From Fragilaria crotonensis (Eukaryota > Bacillariophyta > Fragilariophyceae > Fragilariales > Fragilariaceae): a DNA stretch of 64,000 nucleotides. Shown in pieces: positions 45,948-56,125 of this stretch; position 1 is the first letter of the stretch, and every line of letters begins with the position of its first letter. The notes beneath the pieces are model-generated. The model was not told where the DNA came from. It ran no database searches and saw only the letters and a program-made list of their open reading frames with translations. The translations under genes and the position numbers were made by a program. Location: the NCBI GenBank assembly GCA_022925895.1, contig JAKSYS010000070.1, positions 1-64,000 on the forward strand, read 5' to 3'.

Positions 45948-48374
45948 ATGTCGGACGCGGACTCCATGCTTGATGACCTTATGCGGGATACTACGTTGGT
46001 GTCTTTCGCTGCGCTGGCTGAGGGCGCGCCTCGCCCTCCCGTTCCTCATTTATCTACATCGGCTCGGATGGAGGGGGTTGGTGTTAGTGGTGAGTTTGAA
46101 GGAATGTTACAAGGTACGACGCGAAAGGATTCAAAACTTTACTCTGTTGTTAGCGTGAACGGACAGGATTTGTCTGTGTGCTTTGGTGTTGTGGGTGCGG
46201 GTCATGCCTCGTTTTGTGTTTGCAAGGGTTGTAATGTTAGGTCGCATGCCGAAAAGAAAGTGTCGTTTCAGGGACAGCGAGCTTCGTATGTGTTCATTTG
46301 TCGGGATAGTACTACCAACGCAACTATGTTCTTGGAGCCTTGTTTGAACAACGAAGAAATAGTGCCGGGGGAAGTCAGGCGAGAGTGGAACACTAGGGCG
46401 AGAACGTTGGCAGAGTGGGTTACGGCCTTTCAGGCTGTAGACAACGCAGACAATTATGAAGCAACGGTGGAAGACATTAAGGAAGAGGCGAATTTATTGA
46501 CAAAGGTGGAAAAGTTTAGGACTCCGTTGAAGAAGAGAAAGGAAGAGGACATAGCATGGGAAGACGACACATTGTGCGAGCTTGTGTTCGCTATGCACAC
46601 CCGAACGTTGCCAGTGGACAATACTCCACAGTTAGAAGAATTGATTGCCAGCAAGACGATGGAGAAGGGTTTGGTAACTCGTGCGGTTGCGAGGTTGGAA
46701 ACGAGCGTCGTAACGCACGGGGGTGTTTTGTCGGAGGTAGCTGGACTGTCGCACAAAAGGTTCTTGGTTAACGAAAGGGATTTGCGTGTGATGTCGGGAG
46801 TGGTTCAGAAGGTTCAAATTTCGGTGGGACACCCTGTTGAACTTGACGCTAGGTTTGACGCCCCAACGTTGTGGAGTTCCACATCCTTCATAGCCGATGA
46901 AGTGATTAGGATGGACGGTGGTTTGACGGCGTTGGAAGAATCGATGGGCCCGATGAAAACTACGGTTGACAAGGTGATGACGGAATGTGAGAGACTTGCT
47001 AACCTGGCTACCGGTGATAAAATGTTGAAAGTGTTGATCATGGTATCCAACAAGGTAAAGGAAGCATCTGAGCAGATTGTCATGTTGAAAACTAAGGTGC
47101 AAGAGTTGGAATTTGATCTTGAGGAATCGCGCTCTCGGGACGGAAAGGTTGACAGCTCCAAGGAAAGCTCCAAGCCACCCGTGGACGCGATGGATGAGTT
47201 GATCAACATGTTGGATATGGGGATTAGGGTGGAAGAGAAGACCGATTCTTTCGTTACCCCAGAGAAGTCAGTACGATTGCCAGAGAGGGTGGTGAATGGA
47301 CGTGGTGAAGGAGAAGTTATCAGACGCCTTGAGGCGGAAATCAAGATGTTGACCGCTGACGTTGGCATGCTGAAGGCTTGTTCAGAAGACAAGTCGGTGA
47401 AATTTGGTGGGTTGGGACTGAGGTCGATGAAAGAGTGTCACGAATGGATTGACAAGAACTTTGCGGGGTACCGATATGGTCTGATAATGGACCCCCTCTT
47501 AATGTTGGATCGAATTTTTGGATCTGATGATGCGGAGGTCGATAGTCAGTTCAAGACATTGGAGTCGAGAGTAAAATTGAAAATCACCACGGGAGCAGAA
47601 GCGGCAGCTATAAAGGCGTTATATTTTAAGAGGCCAAGGATTTTTCACAAGGGACGAGTCTCAATGTCATCTGAGAGAAACAAGTCAAAGTTGAATAAGA
47701 TCCCAGATCACAAAGTATGGAAGGCGGGAGGAGAGGGTGTGAGGAATCACATCGTGCAGCAAATGAACTTGCTTCACACTACGCTGTCTCACGATATCAA
47801 CTATGCTTTTGGTGGTGATTTGTCTCTGGGTAAAGCTCAACTACTTGCGATGATGAGTTTGAATGCCACTATCACTTTTCTGACCCAGTTGCTTGGGTTT
47901 GTGGACGCCATTTACGAGAAGCTGGTAGTTTATTCGAAGTTCACGGCCGATCAAGGATGGTCTCTGACTACCCAGATTCTGGACAGAGTGTGTGAGGATC
48001 TGTTCGCGCCGAAGGAAGGAGTTGCGGCGGCGATGACGGTGGAAGAACCTGCGTCAATCTGTGCGCACATGTTGTGGTCGTGTTTCAAAACTCACGACGT
48101 GATGGCCGTATATATGGAACATAGTTTCGAGAACCATCCGGCCATCTCTGCAGAGTATGTTAAGTTCCTGGCAATGAACTCAGGATATGACAAGGTCGAG
48201 CGGATGGAAACTCTAGTCAATGGGATGAAGGCCTCGGTGGACAAGGCCTCAGTGGATGCGGCGAAGGCTCGGTCGATTGCAGATGGGGCGTCGAGTCAGG
48301 GAGGAGTTCTGTCTAAGGGACTTGACGCGATGGCCAAACGCGTGAACAAATTGGAAGACAAGGTGTTCAAGTGA
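45948..48374 (+). CDS. Gag-like ORF of the tyrosine-recombinase element
   Basis: The ATG at 45948 gives 808 residues. The N-terminal third has a Cys/His-containing segment (ASFCVCKGCNVRSHAEKK) that could bind metal. The middle is rich in heptad-like Glu/Lys/Leu helices (for example KVKEASEQIVMLKTKVQELE), consistent with a coiled coil, and the C-terminus ends in another helix (LDAMAKRVNKLEDKVFK). No enzyme motif is seen. Position and composition suggest the structural/nucleic-acid-binding protein. It ends at TGA 48372-48374, after which the same frame stays open into the RT. Confidence 0.75.
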   Translation: MSDADSMLDDLMRDTTLVSFAALAEGAPRPPVPHLSTSARMEGVGVSGEFEGMLQGTTRKDSKLYSVVSVNGQDLSVCFGVVGAGHASFCVCKGCNVRSHAEKKVSFQGQRASYVFICRDSTTNATMFLEPCLNNEEIVPGEVRREWNTRARTLAEWVTAFQAVDNADNYEATVEDIKEEANLLTKVEKFRTPLKKRKEEDIAWEDDTLCELVFAMHTRTLPVDNTPQLEELIASKTMEKGLVTRAVARLETSVVTHGGVLSEVAGLSHKRFLVNERDLRVMSGVVQKVQISVGHPVELDARFDAPTLWSSTSFIADEVIRMDGGLTALEESMGPMKTTVDKVMTECERLANLATGDKMLKVLIMVSNKVKEASEQIVMLKTKVQELEFDLEESRSRDGKVDSSKESSKPPVDAMDELINMLDMGIRVEEKTDSFVTPEKSVRLPERVVNGRGEGEVIRRLEAEIKMLTADVGMLKACSEDKSVKFGGLGLRSMKECHEWIDKNFAGYRYGLIMDPLLMLDRIFGSDDAEVDSQFKTLESRVKLKITTGAEAAAIKALYFKRPRIFHKGRVSMSSERNKSKLNKIPDHKVWKAGGEGVRNHIVQQMNLLHTTLSHDINYAFGGDLSLGKAQLLAMMSLNATITFLTQLLGFVDAIYEKLVVYSKFTADQGWSLTTQILDRVCEDLFAPKEGVAAAMTVEEPASICAHMLWSCFKTHDVMAVYMEHSFENHPAISAEYVKFLAMNSGYDKVERMETLVNGMKASVDKASVDAAKARSIADGASSQGGVLSKGLDAMAKRVNKLEDKVFK

Positions 48375-51086
48375 TGGTGGGAGGAGAGTCAAGAGATCGA
48401 GGAAGGCAATAACTCGAGAGAGAATAAACATAGTAGATGCACACCAGCGTCTACGGCACTCCTCAAGAATGATGCGACCTTCGAACTGGGACTCTCCAAA
48501 CACATAGGAGGCGGCAAACTAGGCGTGGAATCTAGGCCACCATATGAACGCTTGAAGCTCGTGAAACGGGGTTACAGAGAAGCCATTGTGGAGCGGGTAT
48601 GTGGAATGGCATTCGAGGGGCTACCAGTTTGGGCGTGGGCAATTAGTCTGCCAGAGTGGTCCGCTATTTGGGTTAGCGAGGTGGATAACATGCGCCTGCG
48701 ACAGTGCCACGAGAGCACGTGGACTTGGATGAAAGACAAGCTGAGGGTGGTCAAACCAGCAGATATGGAGTCTTTAGGAGGTGTGGACGTGTGGTTTGCT
48801 AGTGGGTCGTTGAAGTTTGTGACGGACCCGGGCATAGGTCCGAAGGATACGCCAAGTTTAGTGTGGCTTAGCAAAGGAAGTCGAAGAAAACCTGCAAATC
48901 CAGAATGGCAGTGGATAGCAGTTTCACATGCGAGTGTAGGAGGGACTACAACCGCAAGCGGAATGTTTGGGACTCGGGGATTTGGTCCGGTACATGTCCC
49001 TCTTGATCCGATACGTCGCTTCATTGGGCATGTGCTCAAGTACTCGGAACGACCTGTCCCCTGTTCGGTACCGGTTCAGGAGGATCACTACACAGTGAAT
49101 CATCGCCTTTCGCTGCACAAAGTGGACAAATCAGTGGTGTTCTCGACCGGTTTTTCACGAACGGGTTGGGGAAAGCGACCTTTGGTGGCGTTGGAACTTG
49201 CTCAAGCTTTTGATTTGCCCTCCTACTTGGGCTGGTCAAACCACTTTGCGACGGAGATAGCTCCATTGCATTTATTTCGAGTCACGGCGGAAGCAGCGCT
49301 GGGAACTTTGGCACCTCGGGATCCTAAAATAAGCCAGAGCCGCCACCAGCGACCGTGCATACGACCAGAGGAATACTTGGACGTTAGTCCTGCGGATGCA
49401 ACGTGGATTCCTGGCATAAACAAGTGGTTACCAGGGGCGTGGTCATTGGCTCTCATCGCAGATAAGGCCGTCAAAGCGGACAATGCAGCGGTTGATTTCT
49501 CCCCGTGGCACAACCGAATTAGATTGATTTTTTCCTGTCCGGTGCAAAGTTTGACTTCGCTCGAGCTCTTGGGTGTGCGAGTTTGGAGGCGGACACTGTG
49601 CAAGTCGTTTAACGCCTATTTGTCACGCGAATATGGTAAAAACTGGAACGCGTTACTTTCGGGTGACGTTCTCAGCCAACGACAAGGCACAGGTGGTGCG
49701 ACGATGGATAAACGTTGCAAGATTTCAAGTGGCTATGCCACAGGAAACGTCGAGGGGGGAGTTGTGGGTGAGGGCGAAGTGGTTGGAGAGGTGGAGCGAA
49801 CCACTGAACTTCTGCGGGATTTAGAAAAAGGACGGGCGGTCCTAAGTCAAGTGCTGCAGAGCACGTGGTGGGAATGGACATTTGGGTCTGCTCTCTACTT
49901 CTGGAGGTGGAATGGTATAGAGCAACAACGGGCGGCTAGAGACGGTATGAGGAGTTACGTTCAGAGCCCCTTGCCTGTTGGTAGGCGTCCAAAAAGGGTG
50001 AAGGCAAACCCCGAAGTACGGGATATGGTGGTAGGAAAGATAGAAGGGATGGCGAGGCGGTACTACCTTGAGTCTGGGCATGTGTCGAACTCCTTGGATT
50101 ATTTTGCTGTGCCAAAAGGGGACGCGGACGTAAGAGTCGTGTTTGACGGATCCTCGTGTGGGCTTAACAAGGCTCTTTGGTCCCCAAACTTTTTTCTACC
50201 TACTGCTTCTTCTGCGGCTATGCTGTTATCCTTCGGCACCTGGATGGCCGATATGGACTTCGAGGAGATGTTCTTTCATAACTTTCCTATGGAGGACCGG
50301 TTGCGAAAGTGCTCGGGAGTAGAAGTGGAAGGGGATGGGAAGGTCTCTAAGTTGTTGAGGTGGACGAGAATGTTCATGGGATTGCGACCGAGCCCGTATT
50401 GTGCTGTCAGATACTACTACTGGGGCGAGGAGTTTGCTCGGGGTGATCCGGGTGAATCCTCAAACCCAATGGGGTATGATGCCATCAGGTTGAACCTACC
50501 GGGTATGGATGACTATGACCCGCAATGGCCAAAGGTTATGAAGTGGGTTAGAGATCGGGGCGTCGTGGCAGGGGATGTCATAACTTTCGTGGACGACGTT
50601 AGGATAACGGGTTTCTCAAAGGAGAATTGCCATCAAGTTCACCGCCAGTTCGCCAGTCGAATCCAATGGTTGGGAATGCAGGATGCACCGCGAAAATTCA
50701 GGCCTCCATCACAACTTCAGGCAGGTGCTTGGACTGGAGCTATCTTTAAGATCACGCACGACACAATCTCGAAGTCTGTCTCTCAGGAAAAATGGGACAA
50801 GGGTAAGGAGATGATAAACAGGCTGCGGAGTATATGCGAGACCTCCTCGGACTTTCGGCCTATGATAAACCGGAAGGAACTGGAGAAGGAAACCGGCTTT
50901 CTGAATCATTTGGGTATGACGTTTGAGGTGTTGGTCCCATACCTCAAGGGATATTACTTGACTCTGAATTCGTGGCGCTCACATCGCGATGAAGGAGATT
51001 GGAAGATGACGGACAAACGTTGGAGGCGCATGTGGTTTGATCGGTTCGAATCGGGTGATGTCTCAAAAGAAGAATTTGACGCGTGA
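48375..51086 (+). CDS. Reverse transcriptase of the tyrosine-recombinase element
   Basis: The frame is continuous with the gag-like ORF apart from its TGA, and the 50 codons between 48375 and 48525 are open without an ATG; 48525 itself is GTG. RT motifs: FAVPKGDADVRVVFDGSSCG, WMADMDFEEMFFHNFPM (motif A Asp), FMGLRPSPYCAV (motif B), VITFVDDVRITGF (catalytic Asp pair), and GMQDAPRKFRPP. This pattern fits the DIRS-order RT type, not the LTR or LINE type seen elsewhere in the window. The frame ends at TGA 51084-51086, with RNase H continuing in the same frame. Translation by readthrough from gag is a reasonable inference. Confidence 0.85.
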   Translation, partial: WWEESQEIEEGNNSRENKHSRCTPASTALLKNDATFELGLSKHIGGGKLGVESRPPYERLKLVKRGYREAIVERVCGMAFEGLPVWAWAISLPEWSAIWVSEVDNMRLRQCHESTWTWMKDKLRVVKPADMESLGGVDVWFASGSLKFVTDPGIGPKDTPSLVWLSKGSRRKPANPEWQWIAVSHASVGGTTTASGMFGTRGFGPVHVPLDPIRRFIGHVLKYSERPVPCSVPVQEDHYTVNHRLSLHKVDKSVVFSTGFSRTGWGKRPLVALELAQAFDLPSYLGWSNHFATEIAPLHLFRVTAEAALGTLAPRDPKISQSRHQRPCIRPEEYLDVSPADATWIPGINKWLPGAWSLALIADKAVKADNAAVDFSPWHNRIRLIFSCPVQSLTSLELLGVRVWRRTLCKSFNAYLSREYGKNWNALLSGDVLSQRQGTGGATMDKRCKISSGYATGNVEGGVVGEGEVVGEVERTTELLRDLEKGRAVLSQVLQSTWWEWTFGSALYFWRWNGIEQQRAARDGMRSYVQSPLPVGRRPKRVKANPEVRDMVVGKIEGMARRYYLESGHVSNSLDYFAVPKGDADVRVVFDGSSCGLNKALWSPNFFLPTASSAAMLLSFGTWMADMDFEEMFFHNFPMEDRLRKCSGVEVEGDGKVSKLLRWTRMFMGLRPSPYCAVRYYYWGEEFARGDPGESSNPMGYDAIRLNLPGMDDYDPQWPKVMKWVRDRGVVAGDVITFVDDVRITGFSKENCHQVHRQFASRIQWLGMQDAPRKFRPPSQLQAGAWTGAIFKITHDTISKSVSQEKWDKGKEMINRLRSICETSSDFRPMINRKELEKETGFLNHLGMTFEVLVPYLKGYYLTLNSWRSHRDEGDWKMTDKRWRRMWFDRFESGDVSKEEFDA

Positions 51087-52265
51087 CTGGAGGATACGGA
51101 TGGTGACGAGAATGCGCCGATCGAGGTGAAGGCCAGTCCAAGTTTAATTGATGACGTGAAAGCGCTATCGGCCATTTTTATGGAAACGGACGTCCCGGAA
51201 GTTGGCATACGGTGTCGAAAGGTCTTAACAGTTATCTTCGGATTTGGAGACGCCTCAGGGACAGGCCTGGGTGCGACATTCACCTGTGGATCGGGATTCA
51301 ACTTTCGGATCGGGGTGTGGGGTTCGAGGGAGGATCCCGAATCCTCAAACTGGAAAGAGTTTACTAACGTGGTAGAGTCGTTGGAAGAGGAGGGCCTGGA
51401 AGGAAACCTGGACCATGCGGAGGTGTACATGTTTACCGACAATTCAACGGTGGAGTCATGCGTGGCGAGGGGATCGTCATCGTCTCCAAAGTTGTTAGAG
51501 TTGGTAGTGAGGTTACAATTGCTTGCAATGAGAGCTGGGATCACGATTCATGTGTTCCATGTCGCAGGAACTAGGATGATAGCTCAGGGAACAGATGGCG
51601 TTTCCAGAGGATATCTGGGCCATGGAGTGATGGCCGGACAGACAATGAGCGCCTTCATTCCAATCCACTTAGGAGCGGTGGAGAGGTCGCCGGTGGATTT
51701 AGTGCCCTGGATCCAAGGGTGGGCAGGAAAGGAGGCTAATCTGTTGGATGAAATGGGTTGGTTTCAGCAGGGGCACGATCTAGAAGGTTGGCGGAAGGGA
51801 GAAGACTCGGTTTCTCGACCGATAATAAATCCAGGCAGAATGATTCATATTTGGTCTCCGGCACCTATGGCAGCCGAAGTGGCTTTGTCGGAATTGAGAA
51901 AGGCGCGAATTAAACGACAAAGGGCTGCGCATATTTTCGTTTGTCCCCGGTTGTGCACAAGCCAGTGGCTACGACATTTGTTTAAGGTCGCAGATTTCGT
52001 TTTTGAGGTTCCGATCGGATCGAGTGTATGGCCCGTGGATATGCACGAACCCTTGCTAATAGGCGTTCTCTTTCCCTTTATCAGAGTTGACCCTTGGCAA
52101 CTGCGAGGTTCCCCAAAGATGCACGCAATGGGAAGGCAATTGCGTAAAATGTTCCAAGAGTCGGAAGTGGGCGCATGCGATCTTTTGCGCAAATTTTGGG
52201 CATGCTGTTTCAACCTCCAAGGTTTGTCGAAATCTATGGTGCGGAAGCTGTTATACATCAAGTGA
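51087..52265 (+). CDS. RNase H and C-terminal domain of the tyrosine-recombinase element
   Basis: Same frame as the RT, separated from it only by TGA. A retroviral-like RNase H is indicated by FGFGDASGTGLGATF (first Asp), SNWKEFTNVV (Glu), MFTDNSTVESCVARG (Asp) and a late GTDGVSRG (Asp). About 170 residues follow with HIFVCPRLCTSQWLRHLF, a segment I associate with the end of pol in such elements without knowing its function. The TGA is followed by CTG, and the surrounding residues (EEFDA then LEDTDGDE) look continuous, so either a TGG-to-TGA change or recoding is possible. Confidence 0.78.
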   Translation: MEDTDGDENAPIEVKASPSLIDDVKALSAIFMETDVPEVGIRCRKVLTVIFGFGDASGTGLGATFTCGSGFNFRIGVWGSREDPESSNWKEFTNVVESLEEEGLEGNLDHAEVYMFTDNSTVESCVARGSSSSPKLLELVVRLQLLAMRAGITIHVFHVAGTRMIAQGTDGVSRGYLGHGVMAGQTMSAFIPIHLGAVERSPVDLVPWIQGWAGKEANLLDEMGWFQQGHDLEGWRKGEDSVSRPIINPGRMIHIWSPAPMAAEVALSELRKARIKRQRAAHIFVCPRLCTSQWLRHLFKVADFVFEVPIGSSVWPVDMHEPLLIGVLFPFIRVDPWQLRGSPKMHAMGRQLRKMFQESEVGACDLLRKFWACCFNLQGLSKSMVRKLLYIK

Positions 52266-52281
52266 TCAGTTGGGTTTTCAC

Positions 52282-53615
52282 ATGGCATCGGGAGACCAAC
52301 CTCAGGTGGACAACGACGATGAAGACCGGATTTTGTCAGGTTGGAAGCCGAGAAAAGCCGATGTGGGGCGATTCACGTCAGCAAGAAATGGCGACGATTT
52401 GATGGTGCCGTTCGAATGCGACATGTGTGTCTTTGGAAAGTTGTTTGATCATGAGCCGGACATCGTGTCAAGCGAAAAGGACGCCTTTGCTATGCATTGC
52501 ATTCGGAGGGTTATTTTGGATGCCTTTTGGAGCAGAGCAAGATCGACCGTTGAGGCGAACACATCAAAGGTCAAGGAAGGATTAGCTCTATCCGTCAGTA
52601 TGGGTATGAGAGGACCGTATGAAAACCCTGGTCCACTTCCGTCTAACGACCACTGCGGCTATGAGGTTGCTGTTCAAATGGTGGCTTCGTCTTTGGAAAG
52701 TGGGAGATACTCAAACTCCCACAAGCAGTGGGACACCATTCGAACCAGATCCGTTCGGCAAGAGAAGCAAACTCAAACCCCATTGTGTTGTCTGACGCGA
52801 GTGGGAAACTTTACCAACGAATTGGACGAGACGCTTGTGGTTCGTTGTGGTTCTCCAGGTTTGCTATGGGATGCCGAAAAAGGATGGGACAGGACTGGAG
52901 ACCTAATCAGGCAATCAGTATTGATTTAATGCATCGGTTGCTGACTAAAGCGGAGGACCGGGCCCGATCCGCTACAGAGGCCGTCGACCGGCACAAGTGG
53001 ATTCTTGGCGGTGGGTACTTTTGCATATGTTTCGTTCTGTCCCTGAGGAGTCCGGAAGGACTGATGGCCGATCTAGATGGTTTCATCAGGTATAATGACG
53101 TGAGCTACGACGAAGTGGTGATACCATTGCTGGGACGCTTCAAAGGGGAGCATCACTCGAAGCAACACCTACTTTCGTCAAAGGGTGTTACAGGCTCGGG
53201 CATCCAGGTCAAGCAGTGGGTTAGGCGGATCATTGCGGTACATCGGGTCAACGGGAGATCGACAGGTCCGGCGTTCGTTAACGAGGAGGGATACCAGTCA
53301 AATACCACCGAGATGAACGACTTGTTTCTTCAACTGCTGGGTGAGATCTACGAGGAAAGTCCGTGTTTGTTTGGTCTGGATGTAAAAGAAGCCTCAGATC
53401 TGGCCGATAAATTCAACGTCTTCAGGTCGTTTCGAAGAGGATCGGAATCGCGAGCTGTATCTATGAAAGTGTCTGAAGCTGATAGGTACGTGGTAAATCG
53501 ATGGAAAAAGAAGGAATCCGCGGGGGCGAACAGAGTCTCGCACGCAATTGATCAACATTACGTGGACGTGGCGCTGGTGAAGGATGCGTTCTTGAGATAT
53601 ACGGAAGCAATGTAA
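52282..53615 (+). pseudogene. Tyrosine recombinase of the retroelement, one frameshift
   Basis: The ATG at 52282 opens an N-terminal region with a Cys pair (FECDMCVFGKLF) and core-binding-like helices. Near 52740-52775 the frame shifts and the catalytic domain continues to 53615. FVLSLRSPEGLMADLDGF contains the first catalytic Arg. FRSFRRGSESRA occupies the H-x-x-R box but has Arg where His is usual. AIDQHYVDVAL near the C-terminus has the likely nucleophile Tyr. The enzyme would insert the circular cDNA without making target duplications. B1 starts 175 bp after the stop. Confidence 0.8.
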
Positions 53616-53789
53616 GGAAGGGGTTTGGAATCGGGAGCTGCGCATCTGAGAGGGGTGCGAGATTCTCATCCAAGTCGGAAGAGCAAACAGGGAGGTCGAT
53701 GCTTTTCCGTCTTCAAAGTCGCTTACAAGGCTGAGTCAATACGAAGAATTTCCTTGACAAATCAAATCAAGGTCTGGTGTTCTCGTGGT

Positions 53790-54275
53790 GGGGGTTTTGA
53801 GTTCAAAGTCCCGGTCATAAGTTCAGTTTCTATGGCCGGGACTTGAATGTCTCTACGTTCGGACTGATCGATCCAGCGGAGTGTGTACTTCAGCTCGAGC
53901 AGGTATATCTTCTCCCGCAACCTATCCGTCTTGGCCGTTGACCGAGGTCCGACAAGACGAAATAGGGGAAGGGATAAAGGAGAACAACCCTTTCAGGACA
54001 AATTTGGAGTATTCACGAATCCATGCATCGATGCATGACCTGAGGAGGTTTAACTACACAGTTGGTTGTCTCTACTGTGCTACTGTCCCCCATTGCACCG
54101 ATCCTCTTGCACTACCTATGCTAGAGGATTGATGAGACTCATCAAAGAATACAATGTAATCTTTATTCGCGATCAGTACGCGTCCATCAAGATTACGGAT
54201 GACTAGGTTTCACTAATTTATGAGACCTACATTGTTTACTGTACCAAGTTTTTGTCAGTCGCTGAACTGTAATCC
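53790..54275 (+). repeat. Split direct repeat B1
   Basis: 486 bp from GGGGGTTTTGAG to TGTAATCCT, colinear with 54726-55212. It abuts A2 directly. An 83-codon open frame in it is repeated in B2 and is not taken as a gene. Confidence 0.9.
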
Positions 54276-54683
54276 TTTGCGTACCCATGGGTCAAGATGG
54301 ATAAGCAGGAAGGGACAGGCAGTAACTTAGTAAGTACACAATGTCCTGACGATTTCAATGTCTCTAACGCGGTCTGCACTTCGACAGAAAAAACGACGTA
54401 CCGACAACGGTCGGTGTTTGGTTGTCGAGCGTCAGGTCACCGCGTACTGGAATTGGAAAGCCCTCTGAAAAGGGGTCCTCGTCACCATGTCATTAGGTAC
54501 CCAGAAGGACAATGCTTACCGACAGAAACCGGTTACTTGGAAAGTCCAAGCCTTACCGTTTACTTGAAAGCAGCTTGTCAGAGCAAAGCGATTTGCTCAC
54601 TCTTTTTGGTTCTCTCTGCGTTTATCCTCGGACCGTACACCGAAGGCCTTTCGACAGAAAGACCAATCTGCAGTTTCTTTTTC
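54276..54683 (+). repeat. Split direct repeat A2
   Basis: 408 bp, same length as A1, starting TTTGCGTACCC directly at the end of B1. Confidence 0.92.
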
Positions 54684-54725
54684 CCACCCACCATCCCTTC
54701 TTTTCTCCCACACCTTCCGGCGTTG

Positions 54726-55212
54726 GGGGGTTTTGAGTTCAAAGTCCCGGTCATAAGTTCAGTTTCTATGGCCGGGACTTGAATGTCTCTACGTTCGGAC
54801 TGATCGATCCAGCGGAGTGTGTACTTCAGCTCGAGCAGGTATATCTTCTCCCGCAACCTATCCGTCTTGGCCGTTGACCGAGGTCCGACAAGACGAAATA
54901 GGGGAAGGGATAAAGGAGAACAACCCTTTCAGGACAAATTTGGAGTATTCACGAATCCATGCGTCGATGCATGACCTGAGGAGGTTTAACTACACAGTTG
55001 GTTGTCTCTACTTGTGCTACTGTCCCCCATTGCACCGATCCTCTTGCACTACCTATGCTAGAGGATTGATGAGACTCATCAAAGAATACAATGTAATCTT
55101 TATTCGCGATCAGTACGTGTCCATCAAGATTACGGATGACTAGGTTTCACTAATTTATGAGACCTACATTGTTTACTGTACCAAGTTTTTGTCAGTCGCT
55201 GAACTGTAATCC
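54726..55212 (+). repeat. Split direct repeat B2
   Basis: 487 bp; differs from B1 by a one-base insertion near 55012 and a few substitutions. Its end (TGTAATCCT at about 55212) is the right boundary of the element. Confidence 0.9.
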
Positions 55213-56125
55213 TATGCATATATGATAGTACAATTATGCTCAATTATGATGGTTGTACTTGTCATACCCTTTTGTATGTATGACATATGACATATGCATA
55301 TGCATACGAAAAACGAAAACTCAGTCAGCGCGACAACAGAATAAACATACGGTAACAGTACTGTACCAATGTAGTACTAGTACCTGTAACGTACAGTACC
55401 TGTACTAATAGGATTGTATGTGTATTTCATATAATGTATTGTATACTGTATATGTAGTGATCACACTTCGTTTCGAGTTTCAATGTTCGCATGTCACTAA
55501 AAATAATCTAATAATCACGAACAGGACATTTCGAACATTTTTACGGAGAATCTTTTGGCGTTTTTGGGACATTGTCGCCCCACGAAGCTGCAGGATTGCG
55601 TGCTTGTATTCGTCGTTGAGACAAGGACTGACATTTGTGACATTTTTCCGTAACGACAAGCGGGATGTACAAACGAAGCGAACAAATAAAGACATTAAGT
55701 GACCTCTTATATACTACTCCCCGCGACACCATCTGGCATCGCGGAGTTTCTAACCTTTATTTGTTGCTCTGTCGCATGAAACACAGAACGTGTTAGCTGG
55801 GGTGCGAGCCATCCGGATGATGACCGCGTCATTTATGAACAACGAATTCCGACACCGTTCGACGTTCATGACATCCTGAATCTCTATGTAAGGAAGCGTG
55901 CTCGGGCTAATCAAATTCGTGTCGGCCTATGTTTAACAGAAGGATACGTTGCATTGCAGCTCCGATTAGACCCTTCCGTAACGAGCACATATCGGAATAC
56001 CAGATAAGTCTCTATATTTTGCAAAAGTGTCGAACTAAGCTCCAGAGTTAACACGAGACTTTGGTAAACAATTTCCTTCGCCTTCCAAAGTGACCATAAT
56101 TCTCTTCTACAATAGATTCTCTTTC
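55213..56125. other. Intergenic, AT-rich
   Basis: GTAC-rich words around 55350-55410 and several overlapping short frames on both strands at 55418-55732; no domain recognised. Contains the promoter of the next gene. Confidence 0.35.

Larger units (their letters stand above)
45536..55212 (+). mobile_element. Tyrosine-recombinase retroelement with split direct repeats (Ngaro/PAT-like)
   Basis: The layout is A1 (45536-45943), gag-like ORF, RT, RNase H, tyrosine recombinase, B1 (53790-54275), A2 (54276-54683), a 42-bp spacer, B2 (54726-55212). A1/A2 are each 408 bp and nearly identical; B1/B2 are 486-487 bp and nearly identical. This A1-ORFs-B1-A2-B2 pattern is the split-direct-repeat structure of Ngaro/PAT-type elements in the DIRS order, which integrate through a circular intermediate using a tyrosine recombinase. 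In agreement, no target duplication is seen. The near-identity of the repeats suggests recent movement, although the ORFs contain two TGA codons and one frameshift. Confidence 0.9.

Noticed and set aside
45506-45973. 155-codon frame over repeat A1, repeated at 54297-54782
   Set aside because: Falls within the split direct repeats and crosses their ends differently in each copy; probably non-coding.
46814-47392. 192-codon minus-strand frame opposite the gag-like ORF
   Set aside because: Ser/Leu-rich antisense shadow of a coiled-coil coding sequence.
53881-54132. 83-codon frame in B1, repeated with variation in B2 (54817-55143)
   Set aside because: Repeat sequence; a one-base insertion in B2 changes the C-terminus, showing no constraint.
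56090-56125. N-terminal extension of the diatom-family protein
   Set aside because: The 12 extra residues start at an alternative codon and look non-conserved; the ATG at 56126 fits better.
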